Made by a program: the position numbers and the translations under genes. Of a DNA stretch of 64,000 nt, positions 51,508 through 59,695 are shown piece by piece. Source of the DNA: JAEUOS01 sp965279115 (GTDB taxonomy: Bacteria; Pseudomonadota; Gammaproteobacteria; Burkholderiales; JAEUOS01). The stretch is from contig OZ257137.1 in assembly GCA_965279115.1 (NCBI GenBank), forward strand, positions 1,674,001 to 1,738,000. The letters are read 5' to 3'. The notes under the pieces were generated by a model that worked only from the letters and a program-made list of their open reading frames with translations, ran no database searches and was not told the DNA's origin. How positions within the stretch are numbered: the first letter of the stretch is position 1; every line of letters starts with the position of its first letter.

Positions 51508-52286
51508 CGCAGGGCGCCGACCAGCCCATCCTCGTCATCGAGGCGCTCGCCAAGCGCTTTGGCGGACTGCGGGCGCTTGGCGGGGTCGACATGACGGTCG
51601 CGCGCGGCGAATTCCGCGCCATCATCGGCCCCAACGGTGCGGGAAAAAGCACCTTCTTCAACACCATCACCGGCCTGTTGCGGCCGGACTCGGGTCGCGT
51701 GTTGTTCGCCGGGCGCGACGTGGCGGGCCGGGCACCGCACGACCTGGTGCGCATGGGCATGGGCCGCACCTTCCAGATCACCAGCGTGTTCCACGACCTG
51801 ACGGCGCTCGAGAACCTGCAGGTGGCCCTGCTCGCGCATGCGCGCAAGTCCTGGAACCTGTGGTCGCACGCCGCCACCATGCACACCAGCCGCGCCGCGG
51901 AATTGCTCGCCATGGTGGGGCTGGCGGACGGCATGCGCCGCCAGGCCGGCACGCTGGCCCACGGCGACCAGAAGCGACTCGAGCTGGCCATCGCACTGGC
52001 CGGCGAGCCCAGCCTGTTGTTGCTCGACGAGCCGACTGCCGGCATGGCCGCGCAGGAACGGGTCGAGTCGATCAGCCTGGTGCACCGGGTCGCGCGGCAA
52101 CTGGGCGTCTCGTGCGTGTTCACCGAGCACGACATGGCGGTGGTGTTCGCGGTGGCCACCAACATCACCGTGCTGCACCAGGGCCGCGTGCTCGCCGAGG
52201 GCACGCCGCAAGAGGTGCGCGCCAGCCCGCTGGTGCAGCAGGTCTACCTCGGCGAGTCGGTCACCACTGAAGGGGAGGCGGCATGA
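51504..52286 (+). CDS. Second ABC importer ATPase, LivG-like
   Basis: A 260-residue ATPase with Walker A GPNGAGKSTFFNTITGLLRP near residue 41, Walker B LLLLDEPTAGMAAQER near 172 and the switch His in VFTEHDMAVVF. The signature reads TLAHGDQKRLELAIAL, a LivG-style variant of LSGGQ. It overlaps livM2 and the following acyl-CoA dehydrogenase gene by 4 bp each, tying transport directly to catabolism. Confidence 0.92.
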   Translation: MTQGADQPILVIEALAKRFGGLRALGGVDMTVARGEFRAIIGPNGAGKSTFFNTITGLLRPDSGRVLFAGRDVAGRAPHDLVRMGMGRTFQITSVFHDLTALENLQVALLAHARKSWNLWSHAATMHTSRAAELLAMVGLADGMRRQAGTLAHGDQKRLELAIALAGEPSLLLLDEPTAGMAAQERVESISLVHRVARQLGVSCVFTEHDMAVVFAVATNITVLHQGRVLAEGTPQEVRASPLVQQVYLGESVTTEGEAA

Positions 52287-53437
52287 ATTTCGATCGCATC
52301 GAAGAACACGAGATGCTGCGCGACAGCGTGCGCGACTTTTTCGAGCGCGAATTGCCCGAGAAGCGCATCCGCGAGATGGACCGCGCACGCAGGATCCCGC
52401 GCGAGATCTGGAAGCGCTTCGCCGAGCTGGGCTGGATGGGATTGTCGGTGCCGGTCGAGTTCGGCGGCAGCGGCGCCGACGTGACCACAGGCGCGGTGTT
52501 CTGCGAGGAACTGGCGCGCCGCTTCCCGTCGCTTGCCACCGACTGGCTCCTGGTGTCGATGACCGCGCGCATCCTGCGCGAAGCCGGCAGCCCCGCACAG
52601 CAGGCGGAGTACCTGCCGCGCGTGGCCAGCGGCGATTTTCTGATGGGCTTCGGCATGAGCGAGCCGGGCGGCGGCACCGACGTGCTCGCGCTCAAGACCC
52701 GCGCCAGCCGCGAAGGCGACGGATGGGTGGTGCGCGGCCAGAAACTCTATACCTCGTTCGCCGACGACGCCGACGCCATCCTGGTGTTGTGCCGCACCGA
52801 GCCCGAGGGCGCCAAGCGGGCGCGCGGGCTTTCGCTGGTGCTCACGCCGCGCAACCAGCCGGCGGTGGAAGTGCGGCGGCTCGAACTGATGGGCATGCGC
52901 GCGGCCTGCACCTGCGAGGTTTTCCTGGACGGCGCGCGCGCGCCCGCCGACGCGGTGGTCGGGCAGGAGGGGCGCGGCTGGTACCACCTGCTGGCCACGC
53001 TCGACGAGGAACGCATCCTGTGCGCGGCCATGTATGTAGGCATCACCAGCGCGGCGCTCGACCAGGCCCTGCAATACGCGCGCGACCGCCAGGCCTTCGG
53101 CCGCCCGATCGGCGCCTTCCAGGCGGTCCAGCATCCGCTTGCCGACACCGCCACCGAGCTCGAGCAGATCCGCCTCATCACCGCCAAGGCCGCGTGGCTG
53201 CAGAGCAACGGCCGCGAATGCGCCACCGAAGCCGCGATGGCCAAGCTGGCGGCCACTGAAACCGCGATCCGCGCCACCGACCGCTGCATGCGAGTGCTGG
53301 GCGGCTACGGCATGGTCGAGGAGTCGCCGATGGAACGCCTGCTGCGCGACACCCGGCTAGGGCCCTTCAGCCCGATCTCCAACGAGATGGTGCGCAACTT
53401 CGTCAGCGAGCGCCTCGGGCTGGCGAAGAGCTACTGA
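52283..53437 (+). CDS. Acyl-CoA dehydrogenase
   Basis: A 384-residue flavoenzyme. GFGMSEPGGGTDVLALKTRA near residue 122, RGQKLYTSFADDADAILVLC near 151, ARDRQAFGRPIGAFQAVQH near 266 and VLGGYGMVEESPMERLLRD near 343 are the family blocks. The C-terminal E-G-T-x-E is missing, but Glu243 in LDEERILCA sits exactly where isovaleryl and long-chain enzymes hold their base, as in the enzyme at 4432-5583. It is translationally coupled to livG2 and probably acts on the CoA ester made by the ligase at 57796-59340. Confidence 0.9.
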   Translation: MNFDRIEEHEMLRDSVRDFFERELPEKRIREMDRARRIPREIWKRFAELGWMGLSVPVEFGGSGADVTTGAVFCEELARRFPSLATDWLLVSMTARILREAGSPAQQAEYLPRVASGDFLMGFGMSEPGGGTDVLALKTRASREGDGWVVRGQKLYTSFADDADAILVLCRTEPEGAKRARGLSLVLTPRNQPAVEVRRLELMGMRAACTCEVFLDGARAPADAVVGQEGRGWYHLLATLDEERILCAAMYVGITSAALDQALQYARDRQAFGRPIGAFQAVQHPLADTATELEQIRLITAKAAWLQSNGRECATEAAMAKLAATETAIRATDRCMRVLGGYGMVEESPMERLLRDTRLGPFSPISNEMVRNFVSERLGLAKSY

Positions 53438-53471
53438 CGACGCTTGCGGCCCTGCCTGACACCTCCCGCCC

Positions 53472-55079
53472 ATGAAGATCACCAAGCATTTCGTGACCGT
53501 CGGCTCGCGCCGGGTCCACTACCTGCGCGCCGGCGCCGGCCCCGCCGTGGCGCTGCTGCATGCCTCGCCATGCTCGGCCAAGGTGATGCGGCCGCTGATG
53601 AAGATCTTCGGTGAACGCTTCACCGCTTTCGCCTTTGATACCCCGGGGTTCGGGCTGTCGGACAAGTTGCCGATCGCCAATCCCTCGATCGAGGATTTCA
53701 CCGATGCGCTGGCCGAGGTGCTGGTGACGCTGGGGATCGAGCACACCGCCACCTATGGCCGCCATACCGGCGCCACCATCGCGGTGGAGTTCGCGGCACG
53801 CCATCCGCACCTGACCGCGATGGCGCTGGCCGACGGCTTCGCGATCTTTCCGCAGCGTTACAGCGACGAGCAGCTGGAAAACTACCTCGAGCACATCACC
53901 CCGGTGTGGGACGGCGCCCACCTCTTGCGCCTGTGGTTCCGCTATCGCGACCAGCACGTGTTCTGGCCATGGAACAACCAGAGCGCGGCGGCGCGCTCGG
54001 ACACCGACGTGCCCGACCTCGACTTCCTGCACCGCGGCGTGGTCGAGCTGCTCGAGGCGGGCGACGACTACCGCATCGGCTACGCCGCGCCTTTCCGCCA
54101 CCGCGAACTCGGTGTCATCGATGACCTCAAGGTGCCGGTGTGTTTCGGCAACCGGCCCGGCGACAGCATGTTGCGGACCCACCACCTGTACCCGGCCCAG
54201 GCCTGGACCGAGGTGATGCCACGCGAGTTCGACGCCGCCTCGCTCACCGAGCGCGCCATCCTGGAGCGCCATCCGGCGCGCGGCACGCCGCCACCGGCGC
54301 CGCCCTGCACGCCGCTGCCGGGGCGCACCACCGTGGATTTCATCGACATCGACGGCGCGCAGATCCTGCTGCGGGTGGCCGGTGACCTCGGCGGCGGCGC
54401 GGAACCGGAACTCCTGATCCACCATGCACCGGGCTCCACTGCGCTGTACGAACAGAACATGCTGGCCACGGCTGCGACGCGGCCGGTGATCGCCTTCGAC
54501 CTGCCGGGCCATGGCGAATCCGACGCGCTGCCCGGCAACCCGCAGGACATCGCCACCTGGACCCGGGTCGCCCTGAAAGTGCTGGAACAGCTCGGCATCG
54601 GCTCAGTGCATTTGCGCGGCCACAACGGCGGCGCGGCCGTGGCGCTCGAACTCGCGCACGCGCTGGGCGAGCGCGCCCGTTCGCTCACGCTGGATGCGCC
54701 GCTGTTCCTGGGCGACGCCGACCGCGCACGCCTGGCCGCGGATTACGCGCCCGCGGTCGAACCGGCCTGGGACGGCAGCCACTGGCTGCGTGCCTGGCAT
54801 CACCTGCGCGACTCCGAACTGTGGTGGCCATGGTTCGAACGCACCCGCCACAACGTGCGCACCACACCGCGCATAGACCCGGCCGAACTGACGCTACGCG
54901 TGCGCGAGGCGATGAAGCAACCGCGCAGCTATGCGCCCGCCTGGCGCGCCAGCATCGGTTACGCGTGGCGCGAGCGCCTGGCTGGCCTCAAGCTGCCGCC
55001 GACGCTGATCGCCTCCCCCGACGACACCTTTGCGCACCTGCTTCCCGCGGTGCAAGCCTGCCTCCCCGACCGACCCTGA
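53472..55079 (+). CDS. Fused double alpha/beta-hydrolase without Ser nucleophiles
   Basis: A 535-residue protein made of two alpha/beta-hydrolase domains (about 1-265 and 285-535). The copies share a cap motif: W146-D-G-A-H-LLRLWF with RD and FWPW, and W433-D-G-S-H-WLRAWH with RD and WWPW, an offset of 287 residues. At the nucleophile elbow, where G-x-S-x-G is expected, copy 1 has G-R-H98-T-G and copy 2 has G-H-N385-G-G, again offset by 287. Neither has Ser, Cys or Asp there. Oxyanion and strand motifs (AFDTPGFGLSD; AFDLPGHGESD) are kept. It may be a cofactor-free oxygenase or lyase, or a non-catalytic binder. It lies 34 bp after the dehydrogenase gene. Confidence 0.8.
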   Translation: MKITKHFVTVGSRRVHYLRAGAGPAVALLHASPCSAKVMRPLMKIFGERFTAFAFDTPGFGLSDKLPIANPSIEDFTDALAEVLVTLGIEHTATYGRHTGATIAVEFAARHPHLTAMALADGFAIFPQRYSDEQLENYLEHITPVWDGAHLLRLWFRYRDQHVFWPWNNQSAAARSDTDVPDLDFLHRGVVELLEAGDDYRIGYAAPFRHRELGVIDDLKVPVCFGNRPGDSMLRTHHLYPAQAWTEVMPREFDAASLTERAILERHPARGTPPPAPPCTPLPGRTTVDFIDIDGAQILLRVAGDLGGGAEPELLIHHAPGSTALYEQNMLATAATRPVIAFDLPGHGESDALPGNPQDIATWTRVALKVLEQLGIGSVHLRGHNGGAAVALELAHALGERARSLTLDAPLFLGDADRARLAADYAPAVEPAWDGSHWLRAWHHLRDSELWWPWFERTRHNVRTTPRIDPAELTLRVREAMKQPRSYAPAWRASIGYAWRERLAGLKLPPTLIASPDDTFAHLLPAVQACLPDRP

Positions 55080-55092
55080 ACCGAGGACCTCC

Positions 55093-56259
55093 ATGCCCTT
55101 TACCGCCATCAAGCCAGCCACCTTCCCCTGGTTCGACTATTCGCGCTACTCGTTCTCGCTGGGCCTGAAAACCGCCACCGGCGCGTATCTTTCCGGGCAT
55201 ACCGCCTCGGAGTACGACCCCGAGACCAAACGCATTGTCGTGCGTGGCAGCATGACCGACCAGGTGCGCACCGCCTACGCCAAAATCGGCGCGATCCTGG
55301 AAGCCGCCGGCCTGGGCTACAAGGACGTCACGCGCATCGTCGAATACGTGCGGCCCGAGGGCCTGGAACGCTATGCCGAGACCATCGCCGCGCGCAACGA
55401 AGTTTTCGGCGCGCACCAGCCGACCGTGCACACGGTGCCGGTCAAGAGCCTGTTGCGCCCGGAGGCCTATATCGAGATCGAGGTCACCGCCGGAACGGTT
55501 GGCGCGGCCACATCCATGGGCCCGGGCATGTCGCCGGCGCGCGATTCGGCCGGCGTGGTGTTCCTGCCCACGGTGCAGGCGGTCGATGACCATGGCAACA
55601 TCATCGGCGCCGGCGACGTGGTGGCACAAACCCGCGCCATCTTCGAGAAAGCCGGGCGCATGCTCGCCGCCCTCGGGCTCACGTTCAGCAATGTGGTCAA
55701 GACCAACGACTACCTCACCACCGCGGGCCTGGCCGGCTACAAGGGCACCGGGCGCATCCGCAAGGAGTTTCTCGGGCCGGTCTATCCCGGCGCCGCCGGC
55801 ATCCTGATGCCGCGCATGGTGCACCCGGAGGCGCTGATCCAGTACGACTTCATCGCCACGCGCGACACGCCGGTGGCCGTCAACCCGGGCTGGGACCGCT
55901 ACCAGAAGCTCACCTACAGCCCGGCGGTGAAGGCCGGCAAGCTGCTGTTCATGTCCGGCCAGGCGGCGCTCGACCCGGCCACCGAGCGCATGCTGTTCGA
56001 CGGCGACATCGTCGCCCAGACCGAGTACACCTACCAGAACATCATCAAGGTACTGGAAGCCGCCGGCGGCGGGCCGCAGCACCTGGTCAAGACCATCGAG
56101 TACGTGACGCCGGCCGGCCTGGCGCGCTATCGTGAAGTCGCCGGCGTGCGCGCGCGCCTGCTGCGCGAGCCCTTCCCGGCTTCCACCGGCCTGATCTGCG
56201 AGGCGCTGCTGCGCCCCGAGATGCAGATCGAGATCGACCCCTTCGCCATCCTGGACTGA
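55093..56259 (+). CDS. Fused triple RidA/YjgF-fold protein
   Basis: A 388-residue protein with three RidA-like domains in one chain (about 20-133, 148-256 and 270-386). Each has the V-K-T/V-x-x-Y helix-strand part (VTRIVEYVRPEGLERY; VVKTNDYLTTAGLAGY; LVKTIEYVTPAGLARY) and the closing strand (LLRPEAYIEIEV; VHPEALIQYDFI; LLRPEMQIEIDP). RidA works as a homotrimer, so this is a single-chain trimer. The Arg that binds the imine's carboxylate in active RidA (after Pro-Ala) is V112, A234 and S364 here, so deaminase activity is not expected. It lies 13 bp after the hydrolase gene, with GAGGACC before the ATG. Confidence 0.85.
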   Translation: MPFTAIKPATFPWFDYSRYSFSLGLKTATGAYLSGHTASEYDPETKRIVVRGSMTDQVRTAYAKIGAILEAAGLGYKDVTRIVEYVRPEGLERYAETIAARNEVFGAHQPTVHTVPVKSLLRPEAYIEIEVTAGTVGAATSMGPGMSPARDSAGVVFLPTVQAVDDHGNIIGAGDVVAQTRAIFEKAGRMLAALGLTFSNVVKTNDYLTTAGLAGYKGTGRIRKEFLGPVYPGAAGILMPRMVHPEALIQYDFIATRDTPVAVNPGWDRYQKLTYSPAVKAGKLLFMSGQAALDPATERMLFDGDIVAQTEYTYQNIIKVLEAAGGGPQHLVKTIEYVTPAGLARYREVAGVRARLLREPFPASTGLICEALLRPEMQIEIDPFAILD

Positions 56260-56266
56260 AACCGCC

Positions 56267-56764
56267 ATGGCCATGCTCACCGACGAACTCAAGGCCTGGA
56301 TCGGCCGCGAGGTGCACTACCCGGCGCGCGAGGAGTTCGGGCGCGCCTCGATCCGCTACTTCGCCCTGGCCATGGGCGACCCCAACCCGCTGTATGTCGA
56401 CGACGCCTATGCGCGCGCCGCCGGCCATGCCTCGCTGATCGCGCCGCCCACGCTGATCTGCGAAACCTGCCAGTACTCCAACCGGCCGCCCGACGAGGAC
56501 GGCTACATCGGCCACGAATGGCACCTGCCGGTGCCCGACAGCCGCATGATCCGCGCCGGCAACGACTACGAGTTCATGCGCCCTGTGCTGCCGGAAGACC
56601 GCATCTCGGTGACCTGGAAGCTGGAGGACATCGTCGAGCGCAGTTCCTCGCGCGGCGGCACGCAGCTGTTTGTGAACACCCTGGCCACCTATCGCGATGC
56701 CAGGGGCGAGACCGTCGCCACCAACCGCGAAACCCTGGTCTACCAGCCGCTGGGGGCAGCATGA
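56267..56764 (+). CDS. MaoC-type hydratase, N-terminal half (FAS1-like dehydratase domain)
   Basis: A 165-residue hot-dog protein with GRASIRYFALAMGDPNPLYV near residue 25 and GHASLIAPPTLICE near 53, and RMIRAGNDYEFMRPVLPEDR near 87. It matches the non-catalytic or substrate-binding half of two-part enoyl-CoA hydratases. It overlaps the catalytic half by 4 bp (ATGA), giving a heterodimer from two coupled genes rather than a fused protein. Confidence 0.87.
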   Translation: MAMLTDELKAWIGREVHYPAREEFGRASIRYFALAMGDPNPLYVDDAYARAAGHASLIAPPTLICETCQYSNRPPDEDGYIGHEWHLPVPDSRMIRAGNDYEFMRPVLPEDRISVTWKLEDIVERSSSRGGTQLFVNTLATYRDARGETVATNRETLVYQPLGAA

Positions 56765-57183
56765 TTGCGCCCACCCGCAACACCGCCAGCGTCGGCGAAA
56801 CCCTGCCGCCCCTTACCCGCCGCTTCACCCAGGTGGACCTGGTGTCGTATGGCGCGGCCACCTGGGACTGGCACCGCCTGCACTACGACCTTGACTACGC
56901 ACACTCGAAGAAACTGCCCGGCACGCTGGTCGACGGCCAGGCCTTTGGCGCGCTCTTCGCTCGGGTGGTGCAGGACTGGGCCGGACCGCGCGCCTTCATC
57001 ACCCGCTTGTCGTTCAAGATGAAGGCGATGGCCTTCGCCGGCGACACCCTGGTGGCGGCAGGCGAAGTCAGCGCCGTGCGCGAGACGCCTGACGCGATTT
57101 TCGTGACGCTGGCGCAGCGCCTGATGAACGGTGAGCGCCTTGCGTCGGAAGCGGTCACCGAGGTGCGCCTGCCCCGGGCCTGA
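56761..57183 (+). CDS. MaoC-type hydratase, catalytic half
   Basis: A 140-residue hot-dog protein. VDLVSYGAATWDWHRLHYDL near residue 25 with DYAHSKKLPGTLVDGQAFGA carries the Asp and His of the R-hydratase motif (D-x-x-x-x-H), placed where MaoC enzymes hold them. With the preceding protein it would hydrate the product of the acyl-CoA dehydrogenase at 52283-53437. The cupin gene follows after 5 bp. Confidence 0.88.
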   Translation: MIAPTRNTASVGETLPPLTRRFTQVDLVSYGAATWDWHRLHYDLDYAHSKKLPGTLVDGQAFGALFARVVQDWAGPRAFITRLSFKMKAMAFAGDTLVAAGEVSAVRETPDAIFVTLAQRLMNGERLASEAVTEVRLPRA

Positions 57184-57188
57184 AAGCC

Positions 57189-57779
57189 ATGCAGCAGCGC
57201 GAGTTCGCCAGCCTCGAATGGAACAGCGCGCCGATGCCCGGGAGCAGCGGGCCGGTGCAACTGGCGTTGCTGCCGCGCCTGGGCGACGGCGGATTCCGCG
57301 CCTTTGTGCGTTTTCCCGCGGGGTGGGCGCGCCTTGCGGCCGGGCACTATCCGGTGGCCGAAGAATTCCTGGTGCTTGAAGGCGACCTGACGCTGGACGG
57401 CCGTACCTGGCATGCGGGCGGCTATGCATGGATCGCCGCGGGGCGCGTGCGCAGCATCTCGCGTTCCGACAGCGGCTGCCTCGCCTTCGCATGGTTTGGC
57501 GGCGCGCCGCGCTGGCAGGCTGGCGCGCCCGCCACACCGGCCGCCGAAGCCGACCTCGCTTTCGCGCATTGGCGGGATGCGCCGCGGCACGTATTGCGTG
57601 CCGGTCCCGGGCATGCCACTTGCGTGATCGGGAAGGCCGGGCCGCGGGCGCTCGACGGGTTGGCTGCGCCGTTTGAACTGCTTGCGCTTGACGGTTACAC
57701 ATGGTGCGCGGACACGGCAGAATGCCCTGCCGGGTTTGACGCCGGCCCGGTGCTGGTACGCAACGCCTACCCCCATTGA
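57189..57779 (+). CDS. Cupin-domain protein
   Basis: A 196-residue protein. Residues 40-110 form one cupin barrel: RFPAGWARLAAGHYPVAEEF with LVLEGDLTLDGRTWHAGGYA then WIAAG. The usual first His pair is replaced (AGHYPVAEEF), retaining one His and a Glu pair that could bind a metal. A weaker second barrel half follows. It may be an isomerase, dioxygenase or regulator of the pathway. It is tightly packed between the hydratase (5 bp) and ligase (16 bp) genes. Confidence 0.72.
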   Translation: MQQREFASLEWNSAPMPGSSGPVQLALLPRLGDGGFRAFVRFPAGWARLAAGHYPVAEEFLVLEGDLTLDGRTWHAGGYAWIAAGRVRSISRSDSGCLAFAWFGGAPRWQAGAPATPAAEADLAFAHWRDAPRHVLRAGPGHATCVIGKAGPRALDGLAAPFELLALDGYTWCADTAECPAGFDAGPVLVRNAYPH

Positions 57780-57795
57780 TTCCGAGGACTCTTCC

Positions 57796-59340
57796 ATGAA
57801 CCTTGCCCACACCCTGACGCAGGCCTCCTTCAAGTGGCCGCACAAGACCGCCCTGGTGTTCGAGGGACGGCGCTGGACCTACCTGCAATGGAACCGCCTG
57901 GTCAACAAGACCGCGCATGCGTTTCGCGCCGCCGGCATCGCCAAGGGCGACAAGGTTGCCTTTCTCACCTACAACCTGCCCGAGCAGGTCACCGGGTTCT
58001 ATGCGTTGATGAAGATCGGCGCGGTGCCGGTGCCGATCAACTACCGGCTTGCCGCCAACGAGATCAAGTACATCGTCGACGACTCGAAGGCGCGCATCCT
58101 GGTGTTCGAGGAGGCGCTGCGCGCGCCGGTCATGGCGATCAAGGCCGACCTCGCAGTGGAGAAACTCATCTACATCGGCGCGCAGCCTGAAGGGGAGGAG
58201 ATCGGCTTCGACGCCTTCATCGCGCCGGGCTCGGACGCCGAGCCGGAGGCGCAGGTGGGCTGGCACGACCCGGCCTTCATCATGTACACCTCGGGCACCA
58301 CCGGGCGCCCCAAGGGCGTGGTGCGCTCGCACCTGGCCGAGAACATGGGCAGCATGAGCATGGCGCTCGAATGCGGTTTCCGCCACGACGACATCATCCT
58401 CAACAACAAGCCGCTGTTCCATATCGCGCAACTGCAGATCCAGTTCGTGCCATTTGTGCAAATGGGCGGCACCAACGTGCTCACACGCGGCTTCGACGTG
58501 CACGAAACCCTTTCGCTGGTGGAGTCCGAGCGCCTCACCACGCTGCACGGCGTACCCACGCAGATGGTGATGCTGGCTGCGGCCGACCTGTCGAAGTACG
58601 ACCTCTCGACGCTGCGCTGCGGCTTCTACGGCGGCCAGACCCTGGCTGATGACGTGACCCGCAAATGCATGGCGCTGTTCCCGGAATTCTTCGCCAACAT
58701 CTACGGCTCCACCGAGGCGCTGGCGGTCACCTGTTGCGACTACCGGGCCCACCCCACCAAGCTGGGCAGCGTCGGCAAGGCGGCGGTGAACATGGACGTG
58801 CGCATCATAGCCGCTGACAGCAGCGATCCGGACGAGCTTTGCAAACCCGGCGAGATCGGCCAGCTCATCACGCGCGGCCCGAGCGTTTTCAGCGAATACC
58901 TGGGCCTGCCCGAGCGCACCGCGCAATCCTTCATCAAGGGATGGTTCCGTTCCGGCGACGCCGCCTTCGTCGACGAGGAAGGCTTCATCACCGTGCTGGG
59001 CCGCACCGATCACACCATCAAGAGCGGCGGCGAGAACATCCACCCTTCCGAGGTCGAGAACGTGCTGTTCAAGCACCCCGGCATCGCCAACGCCGCTGCG
59101 GTGGGCCTGCCCAGCACCAAGTGGGGCCAGGCGGTATGCGCGGCGATCGTGCGCCGCGACCCGAACCTGACCCCCGAGGCGCTCGACCAGTTTTGCCTGG
59201 CAAGCGCGGACATGGCCTCCTTCAAGCGCCCGCGCCACTACTTCTTCGTCGACGAGATTCCCTCGAACCCGACCGGCAAGGTGGAGCGCGGCAAGTTGAA
59301 GGACCTGCTCCTGGCACGCTTTCCGGCACCGCTCGAATAG
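57796..59340 (+). CDS. Acyl-CoA ligase (AMP-forming)
   Basis: A 514-residue ANL enzyme. FIMYTSGTTGRPKGVVRSHL near residue 160 is the P-loop, IYGSTEALAVTCCD near 302 the adenine site, WFRSGDAAFVDEEGFITVLG near 384 the hinge, TIKSGGENIHPSEVENVLFK near 408 the core motif and NPTGKVERGKL near 494 holds the catalytic Lys. It should activate the acid imported by the second LIV-type transporter. The ATG at 57796 follows CGAGGAC. Confidence 0.92.
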   Translation: MNLAHTLTQASFKWPHKTALVFEGRRWTYLQWNRLVNKTAHAFRAAGIAKGDKVAFLTYNLPEQVTGFYALMKIGAVPVPINYRLAANEIKYIVDDSKARILVFEEALRAPVMAIKADLAVEKLIYIGAQPEGEEIGFDAFIAPGSDAEPEAQVGWHDPAFIMYTSGTTGRPKGVVRSHLAENMGSMSMALECGFRHDDIILNNKPLFHIAQLQIQFVPFVQMGGTNVLTRGFDVHETLSLVESERLTTLHGVPTQMVMLAAADLSKYDLSTLRCGFYGGQTLADDVTRKCMALFPEFFANIYGSTEALAVTCCDYRAHPTKLGSVGKAAVNMDVRIIAADSSDPDELCKPGEIGQLITRGPSVFSEYLGLPERTAQSFIKGWFRSGDAAFVDEEGFITVLGRTDHTIKSGGENIHPSEVENVLFKHPGIANAAAVGLPSTKWGQAVCAAIVRRDPNLTPEALDQFCLASADMASFKRPRHYFFVDEIPSNPTGKVERGKLKDLLLARFPAPLE

Positions 59341-59353
59341 GCCGCGACGCGCC

Positions 59354-59653
59354 ATGCCGGCCCTGTTCATCATCCAGGCAGAGCTTTCCGCCGATGCCGA
59401 AGCGCGCGCGCGCTATCGCGAGTACCAGGCGCGCGTGCAGCCCATGATCGAGGCGCATGGCGGGCGCTTTCGCGCCAGCGGCTTGGGGCTCGAAGTGCTG
59501 GAGGGCGCGCATGACGGCCGCCGCCTGATCGTATTTGAATTCGCCTCGATGGAAGCGATTCGCGGGTTCTGGAATTCCCCCGAATACGCGGAATTGAAGG
59601 ACCTGCGCGCCGGCGCGGCTCGCATCGACGCGTGGGCGGTGCCGGCGCAGTGA
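59354..59653 (+). CDS. DUF1330-family small protein
   Basis: A 99-residue ferredoxin-like-fold protein of the DUF1330 group (dimeric alpha-beta barrel). IIQAELSADAEARARYREYQ near the start, IEAHGGRFRASGLGLEVLEG near residue 32 and RLIVFEFASMEAIRGFWNSP with EYAELKDLR near 57 are the family blocks. Activity is unknown for the family; relatives act as small monooxygenases, decarboxylases or isomerases. It is 13 bp after the ligase gene and is part of the operon. Confidence 0.85.
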   Translation: MPALFIIQAELSADAEARARYREYQARVQPMIEAHGGRFRASGLGLEVLEGAHDGRRLIVFEFASMEAIRGFWNSPEYAELKDLRAGAARIDAWAVPAQ

Positions 59654-59695
59654 CGCCGCAGCCGCCGCGCCCACCCACCTGAACACGGAGCCGAC

